A stretch of DNA of 64,000 nucleotides, from positions 124,001 through 188,000 of the forward strand of contig JANQMN010000004.1 of NCBI GenBank assembly GCA_028280065.1, read 5' to 3'. Shown piece by piece: positions 1-8,152 of the stretch. Position 1 is the first letter of the stretch; every line of letters begins with the position of its first letter. This DNA is from Hahella sp. GTDB lineage: Bacteria > Pseudomonadota > Gammaproteobacteria > Pseudomonadales > Oleiphilaceae. The notes under the pieces were generated by a model, which worked only from the letters and a program-made list of their open reading frames with translations, made no database searches and had not been told where the DNA came from. The position numbers were made by a program, and so were the translations under genes.

Positions 1-370
1 ACCGTGACTGCTCGTCAATCTCGGACCACTTAATCCGACCCGCACGGTTAACCAGTTCGCGTCCCAAAAAGATATTCTCGCCAACGGTTAAAGCAGGGAG
101 CAGATTGAGTTCTTGGTGAATCATAGCGATCCCCGCATCCATCGATTGGCGTGCGTTGTGAAACTGCACTTCCTTGCCTTGAAACTTCATGGTGCCGGAA
201 TCGCGATGGTAGATACCGGTGATAATTTTCATCAACGTTGACTTTCCAGCGCCGTTTTCACCTGCCAATGCAACGACATGCCCTGCTTCAACAGTCAGAT
301 CCACACCTTGGAGCACACGCACATTGGAAAAAGCCTTACTTACGTGCCGGAGTTCTAGCAACATAGCCAT
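1..370 (-). CDS. rbsA: Ribose ABC transporter ATP-binding protein, N-terminal part (runs off the left edge)
   Basis: This is the first ~123 codons of a sugar ABC transporter ATPase, which powers uptake through RbsC with RbsB as binding protein. Translation of the minus strand shows a Walker A motif ([12 protein letters not shown]) near residue 45 and the Q-loop context [11 protein letters not shown]. Both are typical of the first nucleotide-binding domain of RbsA/XylG-type double-ATPase proteins. Two ATGs are possible (370 and 364). The gene follows rbsD by about 20 bp on the same strand, the usual rbsD-rbsA order, so ribose specificity is inferred from that neighbour. The C-terminal two thirds lie outside the window. 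Confidence 0.88.
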   Translation of the reverse strand, partial: MAMLLELRHVSKAFSNVRVLQGVDLTVEAGHVVALAGENGAGKSTLMKIITGIYHRDSGTMKFQGKEVQFHNARQSMDAGIAMIHQELNLLPALTVGENIFLGRELVNRAGRIKWSEIDEQSR

Positions 371-390
371 AGTGTTTTCCAGATCGAATG

Positions 391-810
391 TTAGAAAGGT
401 ACGCCGGAATAAAGAATGACGTTGGCATAAGGGGTGAACTCGCCGGTACGCACAACAGCTTTGCAATCTTTGGTCAACGCCTTGAACTCATTATGGGAAA
501 CGGACTCGATACCGATCGAATTTCCCTGCTCACGTTCAAGCTGCTTAATAAAATCAATAACCTGTGCGTGGAAACCAGGCTGCTGAGTTTCAAGTTCACT
601 GGCGATTACCGCACCCTCAACAAACACTTCCGAGCTGACGGCGGATAACGTATCTAAAAAGGAAGGAATACCTGCGCGTACGGCCAGATCAATGCGTTCT
701 ACAGCGTTCGGAATAGGCAAGCCCGCATCCCCGACGCAAATGCTGTCTCCGTGCCCCAAGAGTGATATCACAGAGGAAATCTGGCTGTTAAGTAAAAGAG
801 CTTTTTTCAT
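391..810 (-). CDS. rbsD: D-ribose pyranase
   Basis: This 139-residue cytoplasmic enzyme interconverts the pyranose and furanose forms of D-ribose so that ribokinase can use it. The start at 810 gives the family N-terminus [15 protein letters not shown] and is preceded by a GGAG-type ribosome site; the longer open frame to 885 runs into the promoter. Family hallmarks seen are [16 protein letters not shown] (catalytic His of the GHGD motif) and the C-terminal [14 protein letters not shown]. It is first in the operon, directly upstream of rbsA, and its promoter overlaps a LacI-type palindrome, so control by an RbsR-like repressor is likely. Confidence 0.93.
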   Translation of the reverse strand: MKKALLLNSQISSVISLLGHGDSICVGDAGLPIPNAVERIDLAVRAGIPSFLDTLSAVSSEVFVEGAVIASELETQQPGFHAQVIDFIKQLEREQGNSIGIESVSHNEFKALTKDCKAVVRTGEFTPYANVILYSGVPF

Positions 811-844
811 TGTCAGGCTCCTGACCGGAAGATCAATGGAGAGG

Positions 845-873
845 ACTATAGCAAAAAGCAACCGATTGCGCAA
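845..873 (-). promoter_or_regulatory. Sigma-70-type promoter of the rbs operon
   Basis: On the minus strand TTGCGC (868-873) and TATAGT (845-850) are separated by exactly 17 bp, a good -35/-10 pair 35 bp upstream of the rbsD start. The -35 box lies inside the palindromic operator. Confidence 0.65.
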
Positions 874-891
874 TCGGTTGCGCAATCGGTT
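860..891. promoter_or_regulatory. LacI/RbsR-type operator: perfect palindrome plus an extra half-site
   Basis: AACCGATTGCGCAATCGGTT at 860-879 equals its own reverse complement over 20 bp and has the central CG step typical of LacI-family operators. A further half-site GCGCAATCGGTT follows at 880-891. The element covers the -35 box and part of the spacer of the rbs promoter, which fits repression by blocking RNA polymerase. No regulator gene is inside the window. Confidence 0.7.
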
Positions 892-1035
892 TCTAAAAGT
901 TTTATCGGGGTATTTTTGTTGGAATTTTGGCCTAACGGGAATCCAAGAACGGTTTGCCTTGATTCGGCTCCGGCTTGTCCTGCGCCGAGTGCATATAAGA
1001 GTTATCCTTGTCAGGATCTTCTACGATATAAAGAT

Positions 1036-2508
1036 CTACAATAGGCCTTCATTAGTGAGTGTTTCTATTCTGATTTGATCGATACGACCTGATAACTTCA
1101 TTCTCTGAAGTTCCAATGTTATACGATCGGCAAGTTCAGATTTCGACCTGTTAAGATAATGATATAGGGGTTGCTTAATTAGCAGGGGGGATAATTCCTT
1201 TACCGAAGACAAACCCTGTTTCCGAATAAGAGAATCTAGTTTATACGTATTGCCGATAATAATATCGAGCCTATCCCAAAGAAGCATTTCAAGCAATTGA
1301 GATTCAGAGTTAACCAACACGCGCCGCAAATCCTTGGTATAGGATTCCGCGATAATAATTCCACGCCTTAGACCTATCGAATAAGGTTTCAGGCTTTGCC
1401 AACTCTCTATCCGTAAATCGTGATTCTTGGAGTAGGCGGCAATTTCTATTTCAAGTAATGGAACCGGTATCCGCAGCAAATTAGGGTAGTCTTTACCGAT
1501 GCCTTTGATTCTTTGAGTTTCACCATCAAATTTACCTAAGTCCGACTCCAATATGGATCTTTTGGCCGGCATAGTATGAAAATTCGTTTCGATACCAAGA
1601 AAATCATAGGCTTCTTTGAGAATCGATGCCGAGATCTTGTGGTTTATCGAACCTGCAATACCTCCCAGTTCCAGTTTGCCTTTGACTTTCTTGACCAATC
1701 CATATCGCTGTTTCGAAAATGAATTTTTTGCTACAGCCTCAATTTCTCCTGACTTATAGAGCTGATATAAAACGTTATCTAGCTGTTTTCGAAACTGTTG
1801 CTGAAATGGATAATTACCACTTTCTATCGCAGCTTCAGAATAACCGATAAAAACCGGATCCAGGCCGGTAACCGTTCCCTTAACCAATGCAGGGCGTGTG
1901 TCGGAAACGACATATCGGCCATATTCCTGAAGTTTTGCATAAAGCAGGTTAAAAGATCGCTCTTCGGCCAGCATGCAGTCCGCACGGTTTTGGCCTAGCA
2001 GAAGGATATTGTTTTCAACGCCCTGATACTCAGAATACTGTATTTTCCCTTGCTTCACCATCAATCTAAAACGGCTGCCGCCCCAACCATCAAAACCGAC
2101 CATGCCGCTGATCCGCAAACCTTCGTAATCTTCCGGCCAGCCAGATCTGTGAGAACTCAATATGTTTTCTCTACAGACGACAATGATTTTTTCTTCAAAA
2201 AAGGGGAAAGAATAAGGGTATACATACTTCCAATCGTGACCGTGATAAAAGACCGGCGCCAGAGCAAAAGCCTCACCGGACTCCATCAGTTTCTTGCCTT
2301 TTTCCCAAGATACCGGTCGCAGCTCTACCTCATAGTCCGGCAGGCGTTCCATGCTGGACCTTAATATGTCGATGTAGACACCTTCTGCCTTTCCATTTTC
2401 GGCATACGAGTATGGGTGATAGTTATCATCGACGTGAATAACAACCAGGTTATTTGCGGCATGTACCGATACCCCTAACAAGCACAGGAAAATCAGGAAA
2501 AAAGGCAT
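1036..2508 (-). CDS. Orphan periplasmic protein with two tandem solute-binding (SBP_bac_3-like) domains
   Basis: A 490-residue exported protein. Residues 1-18 are a signal peptide (hydrophobic run, cleavage after SVHA). Residues ~20-265 read as a type-2 periplasmic binding domain (HVDDNYHPYSYAENGKAEG, later YKSGEIEAVAKNSF). Residues ~275-490 read as a second, more divergent copy (LELGGIAGSINHKISASIL, then LELQRMKLSGRIDQI). Single-domain family members are about 230-260 residues, so this is a duplication or fusion. No permease or ATPase gene is adjacent. A role in ligand sensing or an unlinked transporter is inference; the ligand is unknown. Confidence 0.75.
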   Translation of the reverse strand: MPFFLIFLCLLGVSVHAANNLVVIHVDDNYHPYSYAENGKAEGVYIDILRSSMERLPDYEVELRPVSWEKGKKLMESGEAFALAPVFYHGHDWKYVYPYSFPFFEEKIIVVCRENILSSHRSGWPEDYEGLRISGMVGFDGWGGSRFRLMVKQGKIQYSEYQGVENNILLLGQNRADCMLAEERSFNLLYAKLQEYGRYVVSDTRPALVKGTVTGLDPVFIGYSEAAIESGNYPFQQQFRKQLDNVLYQLYKSGEIEAVAKNSFSKQRYGLVKKVKGKLELGGIAGSINHKISASILKEAYDFLGIETNFHTMPAKRSILESDLGKFDGETQRIKGIGKDYPNLLRIPVPLLEIEIAAYSKNHDLRIESWQSLKPYSIGLRRGIIIAESYTKDLRRVLVNSESQLLEMLLWDRLDIIIGNTYKLDSLIRKQGLSSVKELSPLLIKQPLYHYLNRSKSELADRITLELQRMKLSGRIDQIRIETLTNEGLL

Positions 2509-2760
2509 TGATACCTACCTGTCCATTGCATGAAACAACAAAGCACCCGTTAAAATAGTAATTCATCAAGAATACTAGGATTCTTGCTACGGACTTTGAC
2601 CTAACCCCATGTTTTGCTTCGCATGATCAGCTCAAACCGCTGGGTTAGCATTTTTCTGTAGTCCTGTTATAGACCAGTAATCTGTTGTTTGGAAAGTTTT
2701 CCAGAGGGGAACTTGGAGGCAATCAGCACTAACATGTAGATTTCAGTTAATACAGGTGGA

Positions 2761-3015
2761 CTATAAGGAATCTCCAGAATAAAAACGAAATGCATCCCGC
2801 ATCTGGATGCTCTGATCGTAGCGGTATCCGACTGAGTTCCGACTACATTCGCAGTCTAAATGCTTATCGTATTGCTCCGGGGATTTATCTATTCTGGCCA
2901 ATTCTAGCAATAAGCGTTGGTAGTGGTGATTGCGAAGCATGCTTTCCTGTTGACCATCCATCGTATAATGCTGATGCTCAACCAATAAGATGCTAAGAAT
3001 GTTATCCAAACTCAT
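2761..3015 (-). CDS. Possible small hypothetical protein
   Basis: An open frame of 84 codons from the ATG at 3015; the frame is open to 3039 with non-ATG starts. GGAG sits immediately before the ATG, which is too close for a good ribosome site. The product is polar, rich in His and Gln, with a C-x-C pair (DCECSRN) and no membrane segment. No family is recognised. Codon use is plausible, but the neighbourhood is decayed, so this may be a remnant or a chance frame. Confidence 0.3.
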   Translation of the reverse strand: MSLDNILSILLVEHQHYTMDGQQESMLRNHHYQRLLLELARIDKSPEQYDKHLDCECSRNSVGYRYDQSIQMRDAFRFYSGDSL

Positions 3016-3125
3016 CTCCAGCACTATAAAAGGTAACAATTTCTTGCATACGGAAAATCTACAAGGACTCTCTAACGTCTATAACAGCGGAAAACGACAG
3101 CAGAGTGATACACAGCTTTTGGTTT

Positions 3126-3539
3126 TCAGTTGCCTTTACTTTCAACATGCTTTTTGAAGTTATTCAAAATGTTTTGCCAGCCATTTTTTTGTTGCTCCGC
3201 TGAATATACATCGTCAGCCTCGAATGACTCCCTGACTTGGACTCCGTTCGCTGTATCTACAAAATCTACCGAAACCACTCTGCCATCTCCGAGATCGAAG
3301 TGAATTGATTTATGAGGAACAATTTTTGTAAATTTACCTTCGAAATCGAAACCCATTGAGCCATCTTTTGCTTCCATTCACTAATTAAATTCGCCGCCTT
3401 CGGTCAGATCAATTCTGGCCGATGGACACGACCAATCTTCAATCGCAAAATTCCACTTTGTGATGTCTTCTGGTGTAACCCAAGCATCCCATACCGCCGG
3501 AAGCTGAGCATTAATCTCTGTTTTAATTGTGATTTTCAA
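3126..3539 (-). pseudogene. SRPBCC/AHSA1-family protein gene broken by two adjacent stop codons
   Basis: Read through, the 137-codon frame gives a full START-like (AHSA1/YndB) protein. It starts at TTG 3539 behind AGGAGG with MKITIKTEINAQLPAVWDAW, and the C-terminal half contains MEAKDGSMGFDFEGKF and GWQNILNNFKKHVES. Between GGEFN and MEAKDGS, where relatives usually have an aromatic residue and Arg, the minus strand carries TAG (3381-3383) followed at once by TGA (3378-3380). The remaining frame is uninterrupted and the length is normal for the family, so inactivation looks recent. An internal ATG at 3377 could at most produce an 83-residue C-terminal piece lacking half of the fold. Confidence 0.75.
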
Positions 3540-3642
3540 AACAACCTCCTGTTTTGACTAAAAACTAAAACGACGTCGGTAACGTTTGATACTCAAGAAA
3601 ACTAACAACGTGAGCGAATAATTTTGCCTAAGCTAGCGCTGA

Positions 3643-3969
3643 CTAATTGTTATCGCATGTAATTTCATCATGACTCATGAAACTGGACACTTTGCAATCT
3701 GAATTTCCGTATTTTTTGGCGTTGAACTTGGCCAATTGTTGATATAAACAGGCCGCTCTTATAAGAAGCCACTCAGATCCCCAGAATGGATTAAATCGCG
3801 TTGGACCATGAAAAACTGCCACTAAGCTGACAACTTCAGGAGTGGTTAGCTGATTCTCTTTTGTTCCAAAATAAAATTCGGCCGCATCGTTAAACCCAAC
3901 ATTCCCCCCATAACCAAAGTACATTGAGTTAAGTACATAACTGAGGGCTTCTTTCGCAGTATAGGTCAG
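3643..3969 (-). pseudogene. Fragment of a glycosyltransferase-51 (peptidoglycan transglycosylase) gene
   Basis: The translation holds the end of a GT51 domain: EALSYVLNSMYFGYGG, FNDAAEFYFG, then VVSLVAVFHGPTRFNP. These match the E-x-Y-x-N-x-x-YFG, AA-x-x-YFG and GP-x-x-NP signatures of monofunctional transglycosylases and class A PBPs. The catalytic N-terminal part is missing and an in-frame TAG at 3970-3972 closes the frame upstream. The ATG at 3924 would start inside the domain, so no working enzyme is expected. It lies in the same decayed stretch as the SRPBCC pseudogene. Confidence 0.6.
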
Positions 3970-4157
3970 CTAGTTTAGCACAGGCGTTTTTAGCAACATG
4001 GTCAGACATATTAATCAGACTAAGAACAAAAAGACGGCTGCTAAAGCCATTAATTCTATAATCCCATCAAGTTATTTAAAGGAAATAGAAAAATGAAGGT
4101 TTTTTTGGTATAAAAGCGCTTAACTAAAATGGATTTTCAACTTATCAAGGAGTAGAT

Positions 4158-4292
4158 ATGTCTGTTTACCTCGCCGGTAGAGATCTGGATGGAGTGTTTT
4201 TTGGAAAGCATTCCTTTTTCATTATCGAGATTGAATCAAGCCCTTATCCAGCTTTAGATAAAAGTGGCCAAAAGGTTGTCACCCGCAACTGA
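4158..4292 (+). CDS. Possible 44-residue small protein
   Basis: ATG at 4158 is preceded by AAGGAG seven bases upstream, a strong ribosome site, and opens 44 codons ending at TGA 4290-4292. The product begins MSVYLAGRDLDGVFFGKHSF and is mixed hydrophobic and polar with no signal peptide. No family is recognised. It may be a real small protein or the 5' end of a truncated gene; the neighbours on the left are remnants. Confidence 0.4.
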   Translation: MSVYLAGRDLDGVFFGKHSFFIIEIESSPYPALDKSGQKVVTRN

Positions 4293-4354
4293 AGAATTCC
4301 TAAAACTTATTTCGACCCTATTTGTCCTTTGAATCCACGACCTAAAGTAAATCA

Positions 4355-4654
4355 ATGAAAACGAAATTATTATTAGCGTGGCTGATGTTCTTTGGATTAC
4401 TCGTTGCTATCTTTATTATCGACTATGTCTGTCATCTCAATGAACTGTACGCATTGCAGAATGATTGGATATGGTTTGGCTCACATCTTTTAGCCGCTAT
4501 TCCGGCATTGTTGTTTCTAATAAACAGTGCAAAAGGCTTTAAGTCCTCGATCAAAAAAACGATCTATTTGCTTATCAACCTTTTTGTTGGATTCATCCTC
4601 TATTCTATTGTACTTTTTTTGTACGTTATCGAGAGTGGTATCGACTCTATTTGA
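4355..4654 (+). CDS. Small integral membrane protein, unknown function
   Basis: A 99-residue protein with three predicted membrane segments: residues ~5-25 (LLLAWLMFFGLLVAIFIIDY), ~40-60 (WIWFGSHLLAAIPALLFLI) and ~68-92 (KTIYLLINLFVGFILYSIVL). The loops are short and charged. Bacteria carry many unrelated proteins of this shape and no conserved motif allows a family to be named. It is separated from the small ORF upstream by 62 bp and is convergent with the DJ-1/PfpI gene. Confidence 0.6.
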   Translation: MKTKLLLAWLMFFGLLVAIFIIDYVCHLNELYALQNDWIWFGSHLLAAIPALLFLINSAKGFKSSIKKTIYLLINLFVGFILYSIVLFLYVIESGIDSI

Positions 4655-4722
4655 CAGTAGACATTACGGCACAATCTATTAGCCACTTGCAGGTCAATGA
4701 ACGAAGTTATACATGCGATATG

Positions 4723-5307
4723 CTATGTATTCTTCGTCCGATCAAACTCCATTTGTTTTGCCGTTTTTTCGGCCAACTCAACGCCATGAATCCTACTTAC
4801 CAAATGGAGGCTCATATCGATGCCAGCAGATATACCGCCGGAAGTAATGATGTTTCCTTCATCAACCCACCGTTGCTTTTCAACTACCTCTAATTTTGGA
4901 TAACGTTTTCTGAGATCAGAAATATCTTCCCAATGAGTTGTTACTTTACTATTTGAAAGCACTCCGGCTTCTGCCAATAAAAAAGCGCCAGTACATACTG
5001 AAGTGATTAGTTTAGCTGTCTTTGTTACGTCATTGATCCAGTTCAAAACCTGTGGCTTTTTCATTTCTTCGGTATGCACGCCCCCAACGACAATTAAGAC
5101 ATCGATTGGGGGATGATCAGCAAAACCGAACGAAGGCTTCACTTGGTAACCACCTCTAGCAACGACCGTATGGCCAGTCTCACTTACCAGAAAAACACCG
5201 AATGGATTCGGTGTATTTGAGATTCTCGAAGCCGTCGAAAAGACTTCAAACGGTCCCGAGAAATCAAGAACCTCCGCCTCATCATAAATATAGATGCCAA
5301 TATTCAT
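4723..5307 (-). CDS. DJ-1/PfpI-family protein (isonitrile-hydratase-like)
   Basis: A 194-residue cytoplasmic protein of the DJ-1/PfpI class I glutamine-amidotransferase-like fold. The nucleophile elbow is seen as LITSVCTGAFLLAEAG with Cys105. The acidic partner region is in YDEAEVLDFSGPFEVF (Glu near 16-21), and THWEDI and SGGISAGIDMSLHLV follow. These are hallmarks of the InhA/GATase-1-like group that also forms the N-terminus of GlxA-type AraC regulators. Here the AraC domain is absent and the length fits the stand-alone form. The substrate cannot be read from sequence; isonitrile hydratase is only the nearest named relative. Confidence 0.85.
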   Translation of the reverse strand: MNIGIYIYDEAEVLDFSGPFEVFSTASRISNTPNPFGVFLVSETGHTVVARGGYQVKPSFGFADHPPIDVLIVVGGVHTEEMKKPQVLNWINDVTKTAKLITSVCTGAFLLAEAGVLSNSKVTTHWEDISDLRKRYPKLEVVEKQRWVDEGNIITSGGISAGIDMSLHLVSRIHGVELAEKTAKQMEFDRTKNT

Positions 5308-5828
5308 TTCCGATTACACATAAGGCATTTTCACATTTGACTCAATTAAGCCGCCTGAATAAGACTTCGCATTCGCCGCAGACAAAATAGTAAGTCTGAC
5401 TTGAAAGCGACTGTCAGGTTTCATTGCTTTCCAGTAGAGGGGCCAGCGAAGTCTATGTCAGCGAGTCTATCATATTTACATCCCCGGAAAATCACTAGGC
5501 GCCCCCCTGACAACACTGCCATGCCGCCATAAGCTAGCCCCTACAGAAACCTTTCGGTTTATCTATTGAAAAATATTTGCGATATGAGAGGAAAAACACA
5601 CTGCAGAGCAGAGTTCGCAAACTCGACGGGAAGGGACTCTGCAGTGTTTAAACGGGACTGTTCTTGGTTGGGAGTTAACTATGGACAGAAGCAAATACGC
5701 GCCCAAACTACTATTAGATGACAGCGAATCCAAAGAAAACTTTTTCAGTTCATAGATCCGTAGCCGAGTACCCTTGGTTTAGGCGGGTTTATGCGTGTGA
5801 AGATTGTGTTTCGGGTGCTTAAGGTGAA
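5308..5828. other. 521-bp intergenic region with an 11-bp inverted repeat and one tiny ORF
   Basis: No convincing gene is seen. ACACTGCAGAG (5598-5608) and CTCTGCAGTGT (5637-5647) form a perfect 11-bp inverted repeat with a 28-base loop and no T-tract. A 24-codon frame at 5681-5755 starts ATG behind GGGAG and encodes a hydrophilic peptide (MDRSKYAPKLLLDDSES); it may be a chance frame or a small leader. Confidence 0.45.
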
Positions 5829-6692
5829 CTACCCGTTTCGATAGTTCTCATCCACCCAAGCAGGATGTTTTGCGATAACCCGCACATCTTTAAAGCGCAC
5901 AAAATCCTTTACCATCAAAAAGAACTCGTCCAGGTTCAGCCGCAACGGATTCAGCGTTGTCGGTTGCCGCCGATTCAGGCCGTAGTCGATTTGACCGGCG
6001 TCCCGTTCATCTACAAAGGTCCCGAACAGTCTGTCCCAGATGATGAATACGCCACCGAAGTTACGATCAATTTGCTGCAGATTTCGGCCATGATGTACCC
6101 GGTGGTGGGATGGCGTATTCAAGATCCACTCCAGAGGCCCCAGCCGTTTGACGGCCTCGGTATGAACAAAAAACTGGTAAGCCAAGTTCAGTTCTACGGC
6201 AATGATCATCCAGTTTTTGTCGAAGCCTATCAGGGCCAAAGGCACCAACCAAAGCGCCCAGGCGAAATTGAGGTCAATCAGAAAATTCTGCCGCAATGCG
6301 GTGGAAAAATTCATTCGTTGCGAAGAATGGTGCGTGACATGGGCAACCCAGAACCAGCGAATTTTATGTAGCGCGAGGTGATAAAAGTAGTAGAAGAAGT
6401 CAACGATGATGAATACCAGGACAAACTGCCAGAATCCAGGTTCTAGTTTTATCTGCAAACCGAATTGCTGCACGAATCCATAAAAATGCTGGATAAACAA
6501 AGCAATGGCGATGCCGTTAAAAATCTTATAAATAGCCCCGGTGCTGATACTCGCCAAGGTTTCCCGCCAAAGGTAGATATCCTTACGGCCTTTTAAACGC
6601 CAGTAAAGCGCTTCGACGGCGATAACCGCCAGAAATAGCAAGCCAAAGGTCAGGATAAAACCAAGCGCATGAATGACATCATCCACAGTCAA
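5829..6692 (-). CDS. Sterol desaturase / fatty acid hydroxylase superfamily membrane protein
   Basis: A 287-residue integral membrane di-iron oxygenase. Hydrophobic segments lie near residues 10-30, 55-75, 88-104 and 140-178. The histidine clusters that bind iron are intact: HLALH (H105, H109), HVTHH (H118, H121, H122) and HHRVHH (H196-H201), the HX3H / HX2HH / HX2HH pattern of the superfamily. It probably hydroxylates or desaturates a lipid. It is divergent from the AraC regulator at 6809 with about 115 bp between the starts, so that regulator may control it. The exact lipid substrate is not predictable. Confidence 0.88.
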   Translation of the reverse strand: MTVDDVIHALGFILTFGLLFLAVIAVEALYWRLKGRKDIYLWRETLASISTGAIYKIFNGIAIALFIQHFYGFVQQFGLQIKLEPGFWQFVLVFIIVDFFYYFYHLALHKIRWFWVAHVTHHSSQRMNFSTALRQNFLIDLNFAWALWLVPLALIGFDKNWMIIAVELNLAYQFFVHTEAVKRLGPLEWILNTPSHHRVHHGRNLQQIDRNFGGVFIIWDRLFGTFVDERDAGQIDYGLNRRQPTTLNPLRLNLDEFFLMVKDFVRFKDVRVIAKHPAWVDENYRNG

Positions 6693-6808
6693 CTCCCCTC
6701 AATAATCGTATGCGAATAAACCGAATACTATTCGCTTACCGGAGGGTAGTATTGACTAGCAAAGACTGTGTTTTGACAATCTACGCCAATCTGCTTTTAT
6801 TTAGCACT

Positions 6809-7813
6809 ATGCTTAATCACTTTTTCATCGCCAGCGATAATCTGAACATAGTGCGCCGTTTCCTTGAGGCCAAGGGGCTGGACCTGCCTGACCTGAAGGA
6901 AAAACTCAATGATCATAAAGAGCGCAACCTCACCTACGCGCAGTGGTGGGAACTATTGGAAGAGGTCGGTAACGCCTACCCGCACCCGGCTATCGGCATC
7001 GCCATCGGCCAATACGCCACGATCAGCGATTGCGGCGTACTGGGCTATCTATCGCAAACCGGCCATCACCTTGGCGAGGCGCTCGCATGCTTCCAGCGTT
7101 TTCAAAAACTCCTGTATTCCGGAGGCGAAGCTCACACGGAATTGGATGCAAATGGCGATTTGCAGCTCATTTGGGATGCCAGTGACGGCTATTCAAGTCT
7201 GATCTCGGACGGCTTGCTGTTGGCCGCCATCGTCAATGTGTGTCGGACGATTCTGCGAGATAAATCACTTGCACCGCCAGGGGTCGAGTTTACCCACAAT
7301 GTCCCGATCAACGAGCAGACGTTTTATCAAGACTACTTTGGCTGCCGGGTAAAGTTCGGCCAGGCAAATCTGCGTCTCAGCATTCCTGCAGAAATATTGA
7401 ACCGGCCAATCCCCGGACGGGATGCGGCGCTGCATGCGTTGCTAAATCAACAGGCGGCCAACTTACTGCAGAAGGTGCCCGAACCCGATAGTTTCATTAC
7501 CCGCTTACGCCACACGCTTATCCGCTGCATGAACGAAGGGACGCCTCAGGCAGCTTATGCGGCTGCCATTCTCGGAATCTCCGAACGAACTTTACATCGC
7601 CGGTTGGAATCCAAAGGCAAGATGTTTCGCGATCTGCTCAAGGAAGTCCGGCAATCGCTGAGTGAACAATACCTGCGAGACCCAAAACTGTCGCTAGCCG
7701 AAATAGCTCTGTTGCTTGGCTATGCAGAGCAAAGCCCTTTCAATCGCGCCTTTCAACAGTGGTATGGCGTCTCGCCTGGCCGGTATCGAGAAAAACTGAG
7801 ACGCAGTGGCTGA
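6809..7813 (+). CDS. AraC-family transcriptional regulator (OruR-like, arabinose-binding-like N-domain)
   Basis: A 334-residue regulator. Residues ~15-205 match the N-terminal domain found in OruR/ArgR-type AraC proteins (GIAIGQYATISDCGVLGYL and the following region). The C-terminal ~100 residues hold two helix-turn-helix motifs: AAAILGISERTLHRRLE, and then LAEIALLLGYAEQSPFNRAF with WYGVSPGRYR. The frame is open 33 codons further upstream, but ATG 6809 gives the usual family length; no strong ribosome site is seen for either. It is divergent from the fatty acid hydroxylase gene, the likely target. The effector is unknown. Confidence 0.88.
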   Translation: MLNHFFIASDNLNIVRRFLEAKGLDLPDLKEKLNDHKERNLTYAQWWELLEEVGNAYPHPAIGIAIGQYATISDCGVLGYLSQTGHHLGEALACFQRFQKLLYSGGEAHTELDANGDLQLIWDASDGYSSLISDGLLLAAIVNVCRTILRDKSLAPPGVEFTHNVPINEQTFYQDYFGCRVKFGQANLRLSIPAEILNRPIPGRDAALHALLNQQAANLLQKVPEPDSFITRLRHTLIRCMNEGTPQAAYAAAILGISERTLHRRLESKGKMFRDLLKEVRQSLSEQYLRDPKLSLAEIALLLGYAEQSPFNRAFQQWYGVSPGRYREKLRRSG

Positions 7814-7941
7814 TTTGAAACTTTTTGACGATAAGGTGCTCCTTAGGACTTGACCGGAACGCATATAAACTCTCAGACGAAATTGAAAAACGGCAGCGGG
7901 TGGTCCACTCTTGAGAAAGCCGAAAACCATCGGAGGAAAAA

Positions 7942-8142
7942 ATGACATTACACTGTACATGCAAGAAATGTAGAGCGACACCGGCTGGTAAAAACCGCAA
8001 CTCAAAGTCAAACGGTGTTCCGGAACAGATGCCACACCCGTATGCGCTAAAAAATGGTGATGTGCTGATCCACTGGAGCAAGCATGATTATGACAAACTT
8101 TACTCTACCGAAAAGGCCGCTTATCCGGATTCACGGTGGTAA
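7942..8142 (+). CDS. Small Cys-motif protein, unknown function
   Basis: A 66-residue basic protein starting at ATG 7942 with GGAGG five bases upstream, an excellent ribosome site. The N-terminus has a C-x-C-x2-C cluster (LHCTCKKCRA), suggesting metal binding, followed by a Lys/Asn-rich stretch and HPYALKNGDVLIHWSKHDYD. No signal peptide or membrane segment is present. The stop codon falls inside the right arm of a Rho-independent terminator. That and the ribosome site argue that this is a real monocistronic gene although no family is recognised. Confidence 0.65.
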   Translation: MTLHCTCKKCRATPAGKNRNSKSNGVPEQMPHPYALKNGDVLIHWSKHDYDKLYSTEKAAYPDSRW

Positions 8143-8152
8143 GCGGCTTTTT
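8112..8152 (+). terminator. Rho-independent terminator overlapping the stop codon of the small Cys-motif gene
   Basis: GCCGCTTA (8116-8123) pairs with TAAGCGGC (8140-8147) and is followed by TTTTT (8148-8152). AAAA at 8111-8114 mirrors the T-tract, so it may work in both directions. The TAA stop of the preceding gene is the first three bases of the right arm. Confidence 0.8.

Noticed and set aside
3378-3383. TAG-TGA read as recoded codons (pyrrolysine or selenocysteine)
   Set aside because: The family needs neither residue at that place, no SECIS-like hairpin was seen after the TGA, and two different recoding events side by side are implausible.
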